This document shows, in pieces, positions 10,845 through 19,874 of a stretch of 64,000 nucleotides of DNA (positions are counted from its first letter, which is position 1; the number at the start of each line of letters is the position of its first letter). The translations under genes and the position numbers were made by a program. The DNA comes from Streptomyces prunicolor NBRC 13075 (GTDB lineage: Bacteria > Actinomycetota > Actinomycetes > Streptomycetales > Streptomycetaceae), in contig NZ_BARF01000127.1 in the NCBI RefSeq assembly GCF_000367365.1, positions 1 through 64,000 of the forward strand, given 5' to 3'. The notes under the pieces are model-generated. The model did no database searches and was not told the origin of the DNA. It worked only from the letters and a program-made list of their open reading frames with translations.

Positions 10845-11208
10845 GCGGCGACGATACGCGCTAATCAGACAAATTCGACATAGGGGGTGGGTGTGGCGCG
10901 GGCTTTTCGCCCGGCGGACGGGCGGCCGTGTGTCTCTGGCCGCGCGCGGGGCGGGCGCACTGCGGCCCGGTACTACGGCTCCGTCGAGCGCGACGGCGCC
11001 CTCATGTGGGCGGAAGCAGCTGGGGCTCCTCCTTGGCGCGTACCTGAGCAACGCCTGCAGGGCGGGGTGCCGCCCCGGCAGTACCACGGCCCTCATAAGC
11101 GCGCCGGCGCCGTCACACGCGGCGACACTCTGTGCGGGCGAAAGCGGTGGCGACACCCGCGCGGGCGGGGCGCCGCCAGGCAGCCTCATCCCGCACCCCG
11201 GCGCCACC
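10845..11208. other. Gene-free stretch between coaX and the hypothetical gene
   Basis: About 360 bp without a convincing gene. The end near 10860-10885 (taatcagacaaattcgacat) is AT-rich and is probably the promoter region of the minus-strand gene at 10167-10844. The rest is very GC-rich with several short GGCGCC/GGGCGG inverted motifs and no long coding-like frame; it is the 3' side of coaX. Confidence 0.5.
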
Positions 11209-12006
11209 TCACATCCGCGACATGTTCCGCTCGTACACCAGCCGCAGGCCGATCAACGTCAGCCAGGGCTCGTGCTCGTCGATGACCGAGGCCTCGCCCA
11301 GGACCATCGGGGCCAGGCCGCCGGTCGCGATCACCGTCACGTCCTCCGGGTCGTCCGCCAGCTCCTTGGCCATGCGGGTGACGACGCCGTCGACCTGGCC
11401 GGCGAACCCGTAGACGATGCCCGACTGCATCGCCTCTACGGTGTTCTTGCCGATCACGCTCCGCGGCCGGGCCACCTCGATCTTGCGCAGCTGGGCGCCC
11501 TTGACGCCGAGAGCCTCGACCGAGATCTCGATGCCGGGGGCGATGACTCCGCCGATGTACTCCCCGCGCGCGGAGACCGCGTCGAACGTGGTCGCCGTAC
11601 CGAAGTCGACGACGATCGCGGGGCCGCCGTAGAGCTCGACCGCGGCGACCGCGTTTATGATGCGGTCCGCGCCGACCTCCTTGGGGTTGTCGGTGAGGAT
11701 CGGGACGCCCGTCTTGACGCCGGGTTCGACGAGGACGGCGGGCACGTCGCCGTAGTAGCGGCGGGTGACCTCGCGGAGCTCGTGCAGGACGGACGGGACG
11801 GTGGCGCAGATCGCGATGCCGTCGATGCCGTCGCCCAGCTCCTCTCCGAGGAGTGGGTGCATGCCCATGAGGCCCTGGAGGAGTACGGCGAGTTCGTCGG
11901 CGGTGCGGCGCGCGTCCGTGGAGATGCGCCAGTGCTCGATGATCTCCTCGCCGTCGAACAGGCCGAGGACGGTGTGCGTGTTGCCCACGTCGATCGTGAG
12001 GAGCAT
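11209..12006 (-). CDS. coaX: Type III pantothenate kinase
   Basis: Phosphorylates pantothenate to 4'-phosphopantothenate, the first committed step of CoA synthesis (265 aa). ASKHA-fold motifs are clear: LTIDVGNTHTVLGLF near residues 3-17 (phosphate loop), the GADRIINAVAA motif near 107, and VVDFGTATTFDAV near 127 with the catalytic/metal aspartates; IGGVIAPG follows. It is the last gene of the minus-strand run from 16631, starting 2 bases after the nadC stop, so CoA and NAD precursor genes are translationally linked. Type III kinases are not inhibited by CoA, which fits constitutive supply. Confidence 0.97.
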   Translation of the reverse strand: MLLTIDVGNTHTVLGLFDGEEIIEHWRISTDARRTADELAVLLQGLMGMHPLLGEELGDGIDGIAICATVPSVLHELREVTRRYYGDVPAVLVEPGVKTGVPILTDNPKEVGADRIINAVAAVELYGGPAIVVDFGTATTFDAVSARGEYIGGVIAPGIEISVEALGVKGAQLRKIEVARPRSVIGKNTVEAMQSGIVYGFAGQVDGVVTRMAKELADDPEDVTVIATGGLAPMVLGEASVIDEHEPWLTLIGLRLVYERNMSRM

Positions 12007-12008
12007 GA

Positions 12009-12986
12009 CTACTGCGCCTCACGGAGGTCGAGGCCGATGTCCAGGATCGGCGCGGAGTGGGTCAGGGCTCCTACGGCGAGGTAGTCCACCCCGGTGTCGG
12101 CGTAGGCCTTGGCGTTGTCCAGGGTGAGCCGGCCCGAGGCCTCCAGGGCGGCGCGGCCGTCCACGATGCCGACGGCCTCCGCGCACTCGTCGGGCGTGAA
12201 GTTGTCCAGCAGGATCAGGTCGGCGCCGGCGTCCAGGACCTCGCGGAGCTGGTGCAGCGTGTCGACCTCGACCTCGATCGCCACGTCCGGGAAGGCCTCC
12301 CGTACGGCCTTGAAGGCCTGCGCGACGCCACCCGCGGCGACCACGTGGTTGTCCTTGACGAGGGCCGCGTCCGAGAGCGACATGCGGTGGTTGACGCCGC
12401 CGCCGCAACGGACCGCGTACTTCTCCAGGGAGCGCAGCCCGGGCGTCGTCTTGCGGGTGTCGCGGACCTTCGCCTTCGTGCCCTCCAGCGCGTCGGCCCA
12501 CGCGCGCGTGGCGGTCGCGATACCGGAGAGGCGGCACAGGATGTTGAGCGCGCTGCGCTCGGCGGTCAGCAGGTCACGCGTGCGCGTGGTGACCGACAGG
12601 AGCTTCTGTCCGGCCTCCACGCGGTCGCCGTCCTCGACGTGCCGCTCGACCTCCAACTCGTCGGTGCAGACCACGGAGACCACCGCTTCGGCGACCCGCA
12701 GGCCCGCCACGACACCGGCCTCGCGCGCGGTGAAGTCGGCGGTGGCGACGGCCTCTTCGGGGATAGTCGCCACGGTCGTCACGTCGACGCCGCCGGCCAG
12801 GTCCTCCTGGAGGGCGACATTGGCGATGTCCTCGACCTCCAGGGGGTCGAGTCCGGCGTCGGCCAGCAGCTCGGCGAGCGCGGGGTCGAGGCCGCACTCC
12901 ATGTACTCCGCGTCGGCGCCCGCGCCACAGGCACAGCCGTCGCCGCAGCCACCGCTGTCGGCGAGGGGAAGGTCGTGGGTGCTCAC
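12009..12986 (-). CDS. nadC: Nicotinate-nucleotide pyrophosphorylase (quinolinate phosphoribosyltransferase)
   Basis: Converts quinolinate and PRPP to nicotinate mononucleotide in de novo NAD synthesis (325 aa). Family motifs include ERSALNILCRLSGIAT, RDTRKTTPGLRSLEKYAVRCGG, NHRMSLSDAALVKDNH and ILLDNF near the C-terminus. The first 30 residues are an unusual Gly/Cys-rich extension (GGCGDGCACGAGA, four cysteines) before the standard domain. GTG 12986 gives MSTHDLPLAD; the open frame extends upstream but overlaps nadB. It starts 6 bases after the nadB stop and ends 2 bases before coaX. Confidence 0.96.
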   Translation of the reverse strand: MSTHDLPLADSGGCGDGCACGAGADAEYMECGLDPALAELLADAGLDPLEVEDIANVALQEDLAGGVDVTTVATIPEEAVATADFTAREAGVVAGLRVAEAVVSVVCTDELEVERHVEDGDRVEAGQKLLSVTTRTRDLLTAERSALNILCRLSGIATATRAWADALEGTKAKVRDTRKTTPGLRSLEKYAVRCGGGVNHRMSLSDAALVKDNHVVAAGGVAQAFKAVREAFPDVAIEVEVDTLHQLREVLDAGADLILLDNFTPDECAEAVGIVDGRAALEASGRLTLDNAKAYADTGVDYLAVGALTHSAPILDIGLDLREAQ

Positions 12987-12991
12987 TTCTG

Positions 12992-14710
12992 TCACTGCTC
13001 CTGGGGACGGTGCTGCCGGGTCGGGGGGAAGTCTGCGGTGTCCGTGGTGTGTACGGCCAGCGTGCGGTCCGGATTCAGCCGTACGACGATGTGGCGGCGC
13101 CAGGCGCTGTCGTCGCGCTCGGCGTGGTCCTCGCGCCAGTGGCAGCCGCGGGTCTCCTCGCGCCGGGCGGCGGCGGTGACCAGGACGCGGGCCACGCACA
13201 GGAGGTTGGTGGCCTCCCAGGTGTCGACGCCGGGCTCGGCGGTCTTGCCGTTCTCGTCGAGGGCGTCGCGGGCGTCGGTGTGCAGCCGCTGGAGCTGCTC
13301 GGCGGCCCGGGCGAGGGAGTCGGCGGAGCGCAGGACGCCCGCGCCCTCGGTCATGATCCGCTGGATCGCGAAGCGGGCCTCGGGGGCGAGCAGCGGGTGC
13401 GCGGGCTTCTGGGGGTGCGGGACCGGCTCGGGCACGCGCGCGTGGAGGGCGTTCTCGGCCTGGTTGCCAGTGATGTCGGCGACGATGCGCTCGGCGTAGA
13501 CGAGGCCTTCGAGAAGGGAGTTGGAGGCGAGCCGGTTCGCGCCGTGCACGCCGGTGCAGGCGACCTCACCGCACGCGTACAGCCCCGGGACGGTCGTACG
13601 GCCCCGTGAGTCGGTGCGGACGCCCCCGGAGGCGTAGTGGGCGGCCGGAGCGACCGGGACGGGCTCGGTGACCGGGTCGATGCCGTGGCTGCGGCAGGCG
13701 GCGAGGATCGTCGGGAAGCGGTGCTCCCACATGTCGGCGCCGAAGTGCCGGGCGTCCAGGAACATGTGCTCGGCGTCCTGCTCCTGCATGCGCCGCATGA
13801 TGCCCTTGGCGACGATGTCCCGGGGCGCCAGCTCCGCGAGTTCGTGCTGGCCCACCATGAAGCGCACGCCGTCGGCGTCGACCAGGTGGGCGCCCTCGCC
13901 GCGCACCGCCTCGGAGACGAGGGGCTGCTGGCCCTCCGCGTCGGTGCCGAGGAACAGCACGGTCGGGTGGAACTGCACGAACTCCAGGTCGGAGACCTCG
14001 GCACCCGCGCGGAGGGCGAGTGCGACCCCGTCACCCGTCGACACGGACGGGTTGGTGGTCGCCGAGAAGACCTGCCCCATGCCGCCGGTCGCGAGGACCA
14101 CTGCGGGCGCGTGCACGGCGCCCACACCGTCGTGCTGGCCCTCGCCCATGACGTGCAGGCTCACGCCCGCCGTCCGGCCCTCCGCGTCCGTCAGGAGGTC
14201 CAACACCAGCGCGTTCTCGATCGTCCGCAGCCCACGCGCGTGCACGGCCTCGACGAGCGCCCGGGAGACCTCCGCGCCGGTCGCGTCGCCGCCCGCGTGC
14301 GCGATGCGGCGCCGGTGGTGGCCACCCTCACGGGCCAGCTCCAGTCCTCCTTCGGAGGACTCGTCGAAGTGGGCACCGGTCTCGATGAGCCGCCGTACGG
14401 CGTCGGGGCCCTCGGTGACGAGGATCCGTACGGCCTCCTCGTCGCACAGCCCCACGCCGGCCACCAGGGTGTCGTCCAGGTGCTGTTCGGGGGTGTCGCC
14501 CTCCCCCAGGGCCGCGGCGATACCGCCCTGGGCCCAGCGGGTGGAGCCGTCGTCGAGGCGGGCCTTGGTGACGACCACCGTCCGCAGCCCGGCCGCCTCG
14601 CAGCGCAGGGCTGCGGTCAGCCCGGCCACTCCGGAGCCGACGACCACGACGTCCGCGGCGATGGACCACCCGGGGGCGGGGGCGTGCAGTCGTATGCCTG
14701 TGCTGGTCAC
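12992..14710 (-). CDS. nadB: L-aspartate oxidase
   Basis: FAD enzyme that oxidises L-aspartate to iminoaspartate for NAD synthesis (572 aa). The N-terminal FAD dinucleotide fold is VVVVGSGVAGLTAALRCEAAG (residues about 20-40), followed by RWAQGGIAAA, HRRRIAHAGGDATG and the substrate-site region HPTVL; GLYACGEVACTGVHGANRLASNSLLEGL near 375-400 is the C-terminal FAD/substrate signature. The GTG start overlaps the panC stop by GTGA. No nadA is in the window, so quinolinate synthase must be elsewhere. Confidence 0.97.
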   Translation of the reverse strand: MTSTGIRLHAPAPGWSIAADVVVVGSGVAGLTAALRCEAAGLRTVVVTKARLDDGSTRWAQGGIAAALGEGDTPEQHLDDTLVAGVGLCDEEAVRILVTEGPDAVRRLIETGAHFDESSEGGLELAREGGHHRRRIAHAGGDATGAEVSRALVEAVHARGLRTIENALVLDLLTDAEGRTAGVSLHVMGEGQHDGVGAVHAPAVVLATGGMGQVFSATTNPSVSTGDGVALALRAGAEVSDLEFVQFHPTVLFLGTDAEGQQPLVSEAVRGEGAHLVDADGVRFMVGQHELAELAPRDIVAKGIMRRMQEQDAEHMFLDARHFGADMWEHRFPTILAACRSHGIDPVTEPVPVAPAAHYASGGVRTDSRGRTTVPGLYACGEVACTGVHGANRLASNSLLEGLVYAERIVADITGNQAENALHARVPEPVPHPQKPAHPLLAPEARFAIQRIMTEGAGVLRSADSLARAAEQLQRLHTDARDALDENGKTAEPGVDTWEATNLLCVARVLVTAAARREETRGCHWREDHAERDDSAWRRHIVVRLNPDRTLAVHTTDTADFPPTRQHRPQEQ

Positions 14711-15714
14711 GAGGCGGCTCCGAGGGTTCCGAAAGTGAGTGGGATGTTGTCGATCAGCCGGGTCGTCCCGATCCGGGCGGCGACGGCGAGGACGGCCTCC
14801 CCGGTGAAGTCCTCGTCGACGTCCGTGAAGTCGGACGGGTCGACGAGGGCGAGGTAGTCCAGGGCGAGCGGCGGGTCCAGGCGGGCGGCGTCGTCGAGGA
14901 CCAGGCGGGCGGCCGTGCGGACGGACGCCGGGTTGCCGGGGCCGGGGGCGGCCTTGGCGACGGCGTGTGCGTCGGCCGCCGCGCGGGACTCCCCTATGGC
15001 GCTGAGCGCCTCGGCACGCGCGTGCGTGGCGGGCACCTCGCGGGCCCGCGCGCGGAGCGCCTCCTGGGCGGCGTGCCGGTCGCGGCCCGCGAACAGGGCC
15101 TGGGAGAGGGCGAGCGCGGTACGCCGCTCCCGGGCGGACAGATAGCGGTTGCGGCTGGACAGGGCCAGGCCGTCGGCCTCGCGGACGGTGGGCACGCCGA
15201 CGATCTCCATGCCGAAGTTCAGGTCGCGCACCATGCGGCGGATCAGGGCGAGCTGCTGGGCGTCCTTCTGGCCGAACAGGGCGGCGTCGGGGCGGGTGAG
15301 GTGCAGCAACTTGGCGACGACGGTGAGCATGCCGTCGAAGTGGCCGGGGCGGACCGCGCCCTCCAGGCGTTCGCCCATGGGGCCCGCCGAGATGCGCACC
15401 TGGGGTTCGCCACCGGGGTAGACCTCGTCCACGGAGGGGGCGAACACGACGTCCGCGCCCGCCTGTTCGGCGATCTTGAGGTCGGCGTCCAGGGTGCGCG
15501 GATAGCGGTCGAGGTCCTCGCCCTTGCCGAATTGCAGCGGGTTCACGAAGACGGTGACCACGACCTCGCCGTCCGGTCCGGCGATCTCACGGGCCGTGCG
15601 GACCAGCGTGGCGTGGCCCTCGTGCAGGGCGCCCATCGTCATCACGACGACTCGGCGGCCCGTACGCGTGCGTGCGTGCAGCTCGTCGGCGGTGCGCAGC
15701 AGGGTGGTGGTCAT
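14707..15714 (-). CDS. panC: Pantothenate synthetase
   Basis: Joins pantoate and beta-alanine using ATP (335 aa). The nucleotidyltransferase signature MTMGALHEGHATLVRTAR (residues about 24-41) contains the HxGH motif, and VFVNPLQFGKGEDLDRYPRT, LFGQKDAQQLALIRRMV, VREADGLALSSRNRYLS are the other conserved blocks, including the KMSKS-equivalent segment. The ATG at 15714 overlaps the stop of the upstream DUF2520 gene (ATGA) and its stop overlaps the nadB GTG, indicating one translationally coupled operon. panB is not in the window. Confidence 0.97.
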   Translation of the reverse strand: MTTTLLRTADELHARTRTGRRVVVMTMGALHEGHATLVRTAREIAGPDGEVVVTVFVNPLQFGKGEDLDRYPRTLDADLKIAEQAGADVVFAPSVDEVYPGGEPQVRISAGPMGERLEGAVRPGHFDGMLTVVAKLLHLTRPDAALFGQKDAQQLALIRRMVRDLNFGMEIVGVPTVREADGLALSSRNRYLSARERRTALALSQALFAGRDRHAAQEALRARAREVPATHARAEALSAIGESRAAADAHAVAKAAPGPGNPASVRTAARLVLDDAARLDPPLALDYLALVDPSDFTDVDEDFTGEAVLAVAARIGTTRLIDNIPLTFGTLGAAS

Positions 15715-16631
15715 CCGGCATCTCCCTCGGCGCCGTTGGCGAGCACTCCGAGGAGGTCCTCGGCGAGTTCCGGCTTCAGCAGCCCGTGGGCCAGGGCCCG
15801 GTCGGCGGTCGCGCGGGCCATCGCCAGATAGCCGGCGACGGTCTGCGGGGCGTGCTTGCGCAGCTCGGTGACATGCGCGGCGACGGTGCCCGCGTCCCCG
15901 CGCGCGACGGGGCCGGTGAGTGCCGCGTCGCCGGAGCGCAGGGCGTTGTCCAGGGCAGCGCCCAGCAGCGGGCCGAGCATCCGGTCGGGGGCCTCGACGC
16001 CGGCCGTGCGCAGCAGCTCCATGGACTCGGCGACCAGGGTCACCAGGTGGTTGGCGCCCAGCGCGAGGGCCGCGTGGTACAGCGGGCGGCTCTCCTCGGC
16101 GATCCACTCCGGCTCGCCGCCCATCTCGATCACCAGGGCCTCGGCGGCCAGTCGCAGTTCCTCGGGCGCGGTGACCCCGAAGGAGCACCCGGCGAGCCGC
16201 TGGACGTCCACAGGAGTGCCCGTGAACGTCATCGCGGGGTGCAGGGCCAGCGGCAGCGCGCCGACCCGCAGAGCGGGGTCCAGGACCTTCGCGCCGTACC
16301 GCCCGGAGGTATGCACGAGCAGCTGCCCGGGGCGTACGGCCCCGGTGTCGGCGAGGCCCTCCACGAGGCCGGGCAGGGCGTCGTCCGGGACGGTCAGCAG
16401 CACCAGGTCGGAGCGCTCCAGGACCTGCGCGGGCGTGACGACCGGCACGTCCGGGAGCAGCAGCGCGGCCCGTCGCCTGGACGCGTCGGACACTCCGGAG
16501 ACGGCCACCGGGCGGTGCCCGGCCAGTTGGAGCGAGGCGGCCAGCGCGGGGCCCACCCGGCCGGCGCCGACGACACCGACGGCGAGCCGCGCGGGGCGGT
16601 CCTTGGGCTCTGGCTGTTGGAATGTACTCAC
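15711..16631 (-). CDS. Rossmann-like/DUF2520 dehydrogenase, candidate PanG ketopantoate reductase
   Basis: First gene of the cofactor operon (306 aa). N-terminal NAD(P) fold LAVGVVGAGRVGPALAASL (residues about 16-34) is followed by a 6-phosphogluconate-dehydrogenase-like second domain with the DUF2520 signatures GALPLALHPAMTFTG and YHAALALGANHLVTLV. Proteins of this architecture beside panC include PanG, a third class of ketopantoate reductase characterised in Francisella, as I recall. That would supply pantoate directly to PanC encoded 4 bases downstream. The role is inferred from architecture and neighbours; other substrates are possible. Confidence 0.75.
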   Translation of the reverse strand: MSTFQQPEPKDRPARLAVGVVGAGRVGPALAASLQLAGHRPVAVSGVSDASRRRAALLLPDVPVVTPAQVLERSDLVLLTVPDDALPGLVEGLADTGAVRPGQLLVHTSGRYGAKVLDPALRVGALPLALHPAMTFTGTPVDVQRLAGCSFGVTAPEELRLAAEALVIEMGGEPEWIAEESRPLYHAALALGANHLVTLVAESMELLRTAGVEAPDRMLGPLLGAALDNALRSGDAALTGPVARGDAGTVAAHVTELRKHAPQTVAGYLAMARATADRALAHGLLKPELAEDLLGVLANGAEGDAG

Positions 16632-16816
16632 GCGACGGCGGCCTTCCCGTTCCAGTCCGCTCCGGGTACCGGACGATTTCTCGTCATGTTAACGCGATCG
16701 GTTCGAGGGGCGTCCGGTTGTCCACAGGCTGTGGGTTGTCGCACACCCGTGCCGCACGGGAAAGCCTGGGGAAATCCGGGTGCTCCTACGGACCCGCGCC
16801 AGGCATCATCCGGGGC

Positions 16817-18034
16817 ATGAGCGATACGGCGGACCAGGACGTGGATCAGGCGGAGCAGGGCGAGCAGGGAGCGGAGCCGACAACCGAAGAGGAACGCCTC
16901 CTGGCGCGCCGCAAACGGCGCCTCGGCGCGAACCGGAACGCGGAGCGCACCCTCGCCCACCTCGGCTTCCTGGGCACGCTCCGAGAACGGCTCGCCTTCC
17001 TACAGGAGGCCGCCGAGCTGTACGACCTGGACGAGACGTCCGACATGTACGGCGGCGGCATAGTGGAGACCCTGGAGAAGCGGGTCGCCGAACTGCTCGG
17101 CAAAGAGGCCGCGGCCTTCTTCCCCACGGGCACGATGGCCCAGCAGGTGGCCCTGCGCTGCTGGGCGGGCCGTACCGGCAACCCGACCGTCGCCCTGCAT
17201 CCGCTCGCCCACCCCGAAGTGCACGAAGGGGACGCGTTCAGCCAGGTCAGCGGATTGCGCCCGGTCCACGTGACGAGCGAACCCCGGCAACCGACCGCCG
17301 CCGAAGTCCGTGACTTCCCGGAGCCCTTCGGGACGCTGATGCTCGAACTGCCCCTCCGGGACGCCGGTTTCCTGCTGCCCTCCTGGGAGGAACTCTCCGC
17401 CGTCGTCGAGGCCGCACGCGAACGCGACGCGGTGGTCCACTTCGACGGCGCCCGCCTGTGGGAGTCCGCCTCCCACTTCGGCCGCCCGCTCGACGAGATC
17501 GCCGACCTCGCCGACAGCGTCTACGTGTCGTTCTACAAGTCCCTCGAAGGCCTCGGCGGCGCCGCGCTCGTCGGTCCGAAAAGCCTCATCGACGAGGCGA
17601 AGACCTGGCGGCACCGCTACGGGGGCATGGTCTTCCAGCAGTTCCCCACCGTGCTGACGGCCCTCGCGGGCCTGGATCGGGAACTGCCCCGACTGCCCGA
17701 GTACGTGGCCCACGCGCGCGTGGTCGCCGCGGCACTGCGCGAGGGGTTCGCGGCGGCCGGGGTGCCCTGGATGCGCGTCCACCCCGAGCAGCCGCACACG
17801 AACGAGCTCCAGGTCTGGCTGCCGTACGACCCCGACGCCGTCGCGGAGGCCGCGATCCGGCAGGCCGAGGAGACGAAGACCGCCCTCTTCTCCAACCCCT
17901 GGGACGCGAAGGGCCCGGGCCTGGCGTTCACCGAGGTCTACGTACGGGCCGCCGCCCTCGAGTGGACGGCCGAGGACGTGAAGACGGCGGTCGCGGACTT
18001 CGTGGTCCTGCTCAAGGAGGAGGCGGGCCGCTAG
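16817..18034 (+). CDS. PLP-dependent beta-eliminating lyase / threonine aldolase family protein
   Basis: Fold-type I PLP enzyme of 405 aa, aromatic-amino-acid beta-eliminating lyase / L-threonine aldolase family. The PLP Lys lies in YVSFYKSLEGLGGAALVG near residue 240; VVHFDGARLWESA (Asp pairing with the pyridine N) precedes it, and FFPTGTMAQQVALRCW is the phosphate-contacting region. A charged extension of about 45 residues (Glu-rich, then Arg-rich: RLLARRKRRLGANRNAERTLAH) comes before the catalytic core, which is longer than in typical threonine aldolases. ATG 16817 is the first reasonable start. It is divergent from the cofactor operon; the 185-bp gap should hold both promoters. Substrate not determinable. 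Confidence 0.85.
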   Translation: MSDTADQDVDQAEQGEQGAEPTTEEERLLARRKRRLGANRNAERTLAHLGFLGTLRERLAFLQEAAELYDLDETSDMYGGGIVETLEKRVAELLGKEAAAFFPTGTMAQQVALRCWAGRTGNPTVALHPLAHPEVHEGDAFSQVSGLRPVHVTSEPRQPTAAEVRDFPEPFGTLMLELPLRDAGFLLPSWEELSAVVEAARERDAVVHFDGARLWESASHFGRPLDEIADLADSVYVSFYKSLEGLGGAALVGPKSLIDEAKTWRHRYGGMVFQQFPTVLTALAGLDRELPRLPEYVAHARVVAAALREGFAAAGVPWMRVHPEQPHTNELQVWLPYDPDAVAEAAIRQAEETKTALFSNPWDAKGPGLAFTEVYVRAAALEWTAEDVKTAVADFVVLLKEEAGR

Positions 18035-18388
18035 GAGGCAGCGGAGCCGGGTCGGCAGCGGAACACGGGAGCCGCCGGCCATGAGGGCGCGCATGGCGGT
18101 CGCGGGCTGTCAGCCGGTGGAACGCGAGCACGGGCGGATCGTCCGCAGGCGGCACGCGCGCGTTGTCATCCACCGGCGCGCAGGGGCCGACGGCCATGAA
18201 GGCGTGCGGAGCACGAGAAAGCTGCCGACGGGCGGAACGCGGAACCGGCCGTCAGCGGGGCTGCACACAAGCTGCGGTACGAGTCGCCGATACGCGCGCA
18301 GGCCGACGGCGGCCGGAACGGCGACGCTGATGTCAGCCGGCCGGAACGCAAGCACGGGTGCCCGTGGCCAGCACGCGCGCGCGGGCCG
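18035..18388. repeat. Gene-free stretch with degenerate GGAACGC-centred repeats
   Basis: No convincing gene. Two near-identical segments of 29-30 bp, 18108-18136 and 18331-18360, share TGTCAGCCGG, GGAACGC and AGCACGGG with one indel and few substitutions. Further cores of the same type occur near 18234 and 18313. The repeats lie downstream of the PLP lyase and of the small minus-strand gene at 18389-18604. Confidence 0.5.
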
Positions 18389-18604
18389 TCAGCAAGCAGA
18401 ACGCGCCCGCGGGTGCAGCCACCGTCCCAGAGCCCGCCGTAGCCGACCACGAGCCGGGCGTTCCGCGACGACCGCGCGGAACTGCCAGTAGCCGCTCAGC
18501 TCGCGGGCGGTCTGCCAGTCGTGGGTGCCGGGCGGGGGCGGCGGGGCCTCGCCGAGCCGCTGGGCACGGTAGGTGTCCAGGAGGTACTGCTGGGTGACGC
18601 TCAT
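18389..18604 (-). CDS. Small hypothetical protein
   Basis: A 71-aa protein starting MSVTQQYLLDTYRAQRLGE, then a PPPPPG linker, then an amphipathic, aromatic and Arg-rich C-terminus (WQTARELSGYWQFRAVVAER, ending Arg/His-rich). ATG 18604 has no strong ribosome-binding site. It is divergent from the DUF5937/ArsR regulator, whose start is 100 bp away, so it may be the regulator's target. No known domain. Confidence 0.6.
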   Translation of the reverse strand: MSVTQQYLLDTYRAQRLGEAPPPPPGTHDWQTARELSGYWQFRAVVAERPARGRLRRALGRWLHPRARSAC

Positions 18605-18704
18605 GGCTCCAGGCTGCGCCGCTCCCCCGTGGCTGTCGCGTCGATTGACGGGGGCCGTCAAACGAGGGGGGGCGTTGTCAGTGGCGGGGTGCACGATTGG
18701 GGAC

Positions 18705-19817
18705 ATGAGCGTGCACATCGACATCACCGGGCTGCGGCAGGAGCGGATCACCTTCGCGCCCTCACCCCTGGGCGAGCTGTGCATGGCCCTGCACGCCATG
18801 TCCGAGCCGGGGCACCACCCCGGCCTCCAGGGCTGGGTGACCGGCGTCACCGCCCGGCTCGATCCGCATCTGGCCGACCGGATGTGCGAGGCGGACTTCC
18901 TGTGGCGGTCGACGTTCTCCGACCTGTTCGTGCCGTACGCGGGCATCCCGGGCCGCAGTACGCTCCCCGGGGACACGCTCGCCGAGGAGCTGGACCTGCT
19001 GGACAAGCTGACGGACGAGCAGTTCGTGGACGCGGCCATGGAGTTCACCACCTGCGCGACCTCCTACAGCACGGGCGGACCAGGCCCGCTCACCGACGCC
19101 GGGATCCGGCAGCGCGCCCTGGAGCAGGCAGCCGCGCGCGGTCCACGTCAACTGGCTTTCACCGAGCGGCTGTTGGCCGACCCGCCGCGGACCAGGGCCT
19201 GGCTGCGGCAGTTCCTGGAGGACTGCGACGAGGCGTTCTTCGCGGAGACCTGGTCCCGGATGCACCACCAACTCGCCACCGACGCCCGCCACAAGACGGA
19301 TCTCCTGCACCGCAAGGGCCTGGCGGAGGCGCTGACGTCGATATCCAGCGCGGTGACCCTCGACGAGAGCGCCACCCGCATCACGGTCGACAAGCTCGGC
19401 ACCGGCCGTACGGCGACCCAGGACGGCGGCCTCCTCCTGGTGCCCACGACCCTGGGCTGGCCGCATCTGACGGTCCTCTACCGGTACGGCTGGCAGCCCG
19501 TCGTGCACTACCCCGTGCACAACACCCCGAAGCTCGCCGCGCCGACCTCCCTGGAGCAGCTGACCCTGCGGATGACCGCCCTGTCCCACCCGGTCCGCAT
19601 GCGCCTGTGCCGCAGCCTGGCCCGCAGCGCGTTCACCACGAGCGAGCTGACCCAGGTGCACGGCATGACCGCCCCCGAGATATCCCGCCACCTCGGCGTC
19701 CTGAAGAAGGCCGGCCTGATCACCACCCGCCGCCGCGGCCGCTACGTCCTGCACCAGCTGGACGTCACGATGGTGGCCCGCCTGGGCAGCGACTTCCTGG
19801 AGGGCATCCTCAGGTAA
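18705..19817 (+). CDS. DUF5937 protein with C-terminal ArsR-type winged helix
   Basis: Transcriptional regulator of 370 aa. The N-terminal 270 residues match the DUF5937 pattern (ITFAPSPLGELCMALHAM at the start, a strand-rich middle PTTLGWPHLTVLYRYGWQPVVHYPV). The C-terminal 100 residues are an ArsR-type HTH: LTALSHPVRMRLCRSLARSAF-like helix, TTSELTQVHGMTAPEISRHLGVLKKAGL as recognition helix and the RRRGRYVLHQLD wing. There are no obvious metal-binding cysteines in the HTH. ATG 18705 follows GGGGAC and matches MSVHIDITGL. It is divergent from a small hypothetical gene. Confidence 0.85.
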   Translation: MSVHIDITGLRQERITFAPSPLGELCMALHAMSEPGHHPGLQGWVTGVTARLDPHLADRMCEADFLWRSTFSDLFVPYAGIPGRSTLPGDTLAEELDLLDKLTDEQFVDAAMEFTTCATSYSTGGPGPLTDAGIRQRALEQAAARGPRQLAFTERLLADPPRTRAWLRQFLEDCDEAFFAETWSRMHHQLATDARHKTDLLHRKGLAEALTSISSAVTLDESATRITVDKLGTGRTATQDGGLLLVPTTLGWPHLTVLYRYGWQPVVHYPVHNTPKLAAPTSLEQLTLRMTALSHPVRMRLCRSLARSAFTTSELTQVHGMTAPEISRHLGVLKKAGLITTRRRGRYVLHQLDVTMVARLGSDFLEGILR

Positions 19818-19865
19818 CCGACCAACCGAGCAGCTAACCGACCTACCGACCAGCTAACCCCGGGC
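19818..19865. repeat. Short direct repeat after the DUF5937 gene
   Basis: Two copies of AACCGACC-N-ACCGA-C-AGCTAACC, each about 22 bp, lie directly in tandem after the stop codon of the regulator gene. This could have arisen by slippage; no hairpin is formed. Confidence 0.5.
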
Positions 19866-19874
19866 AGCCGGCCC

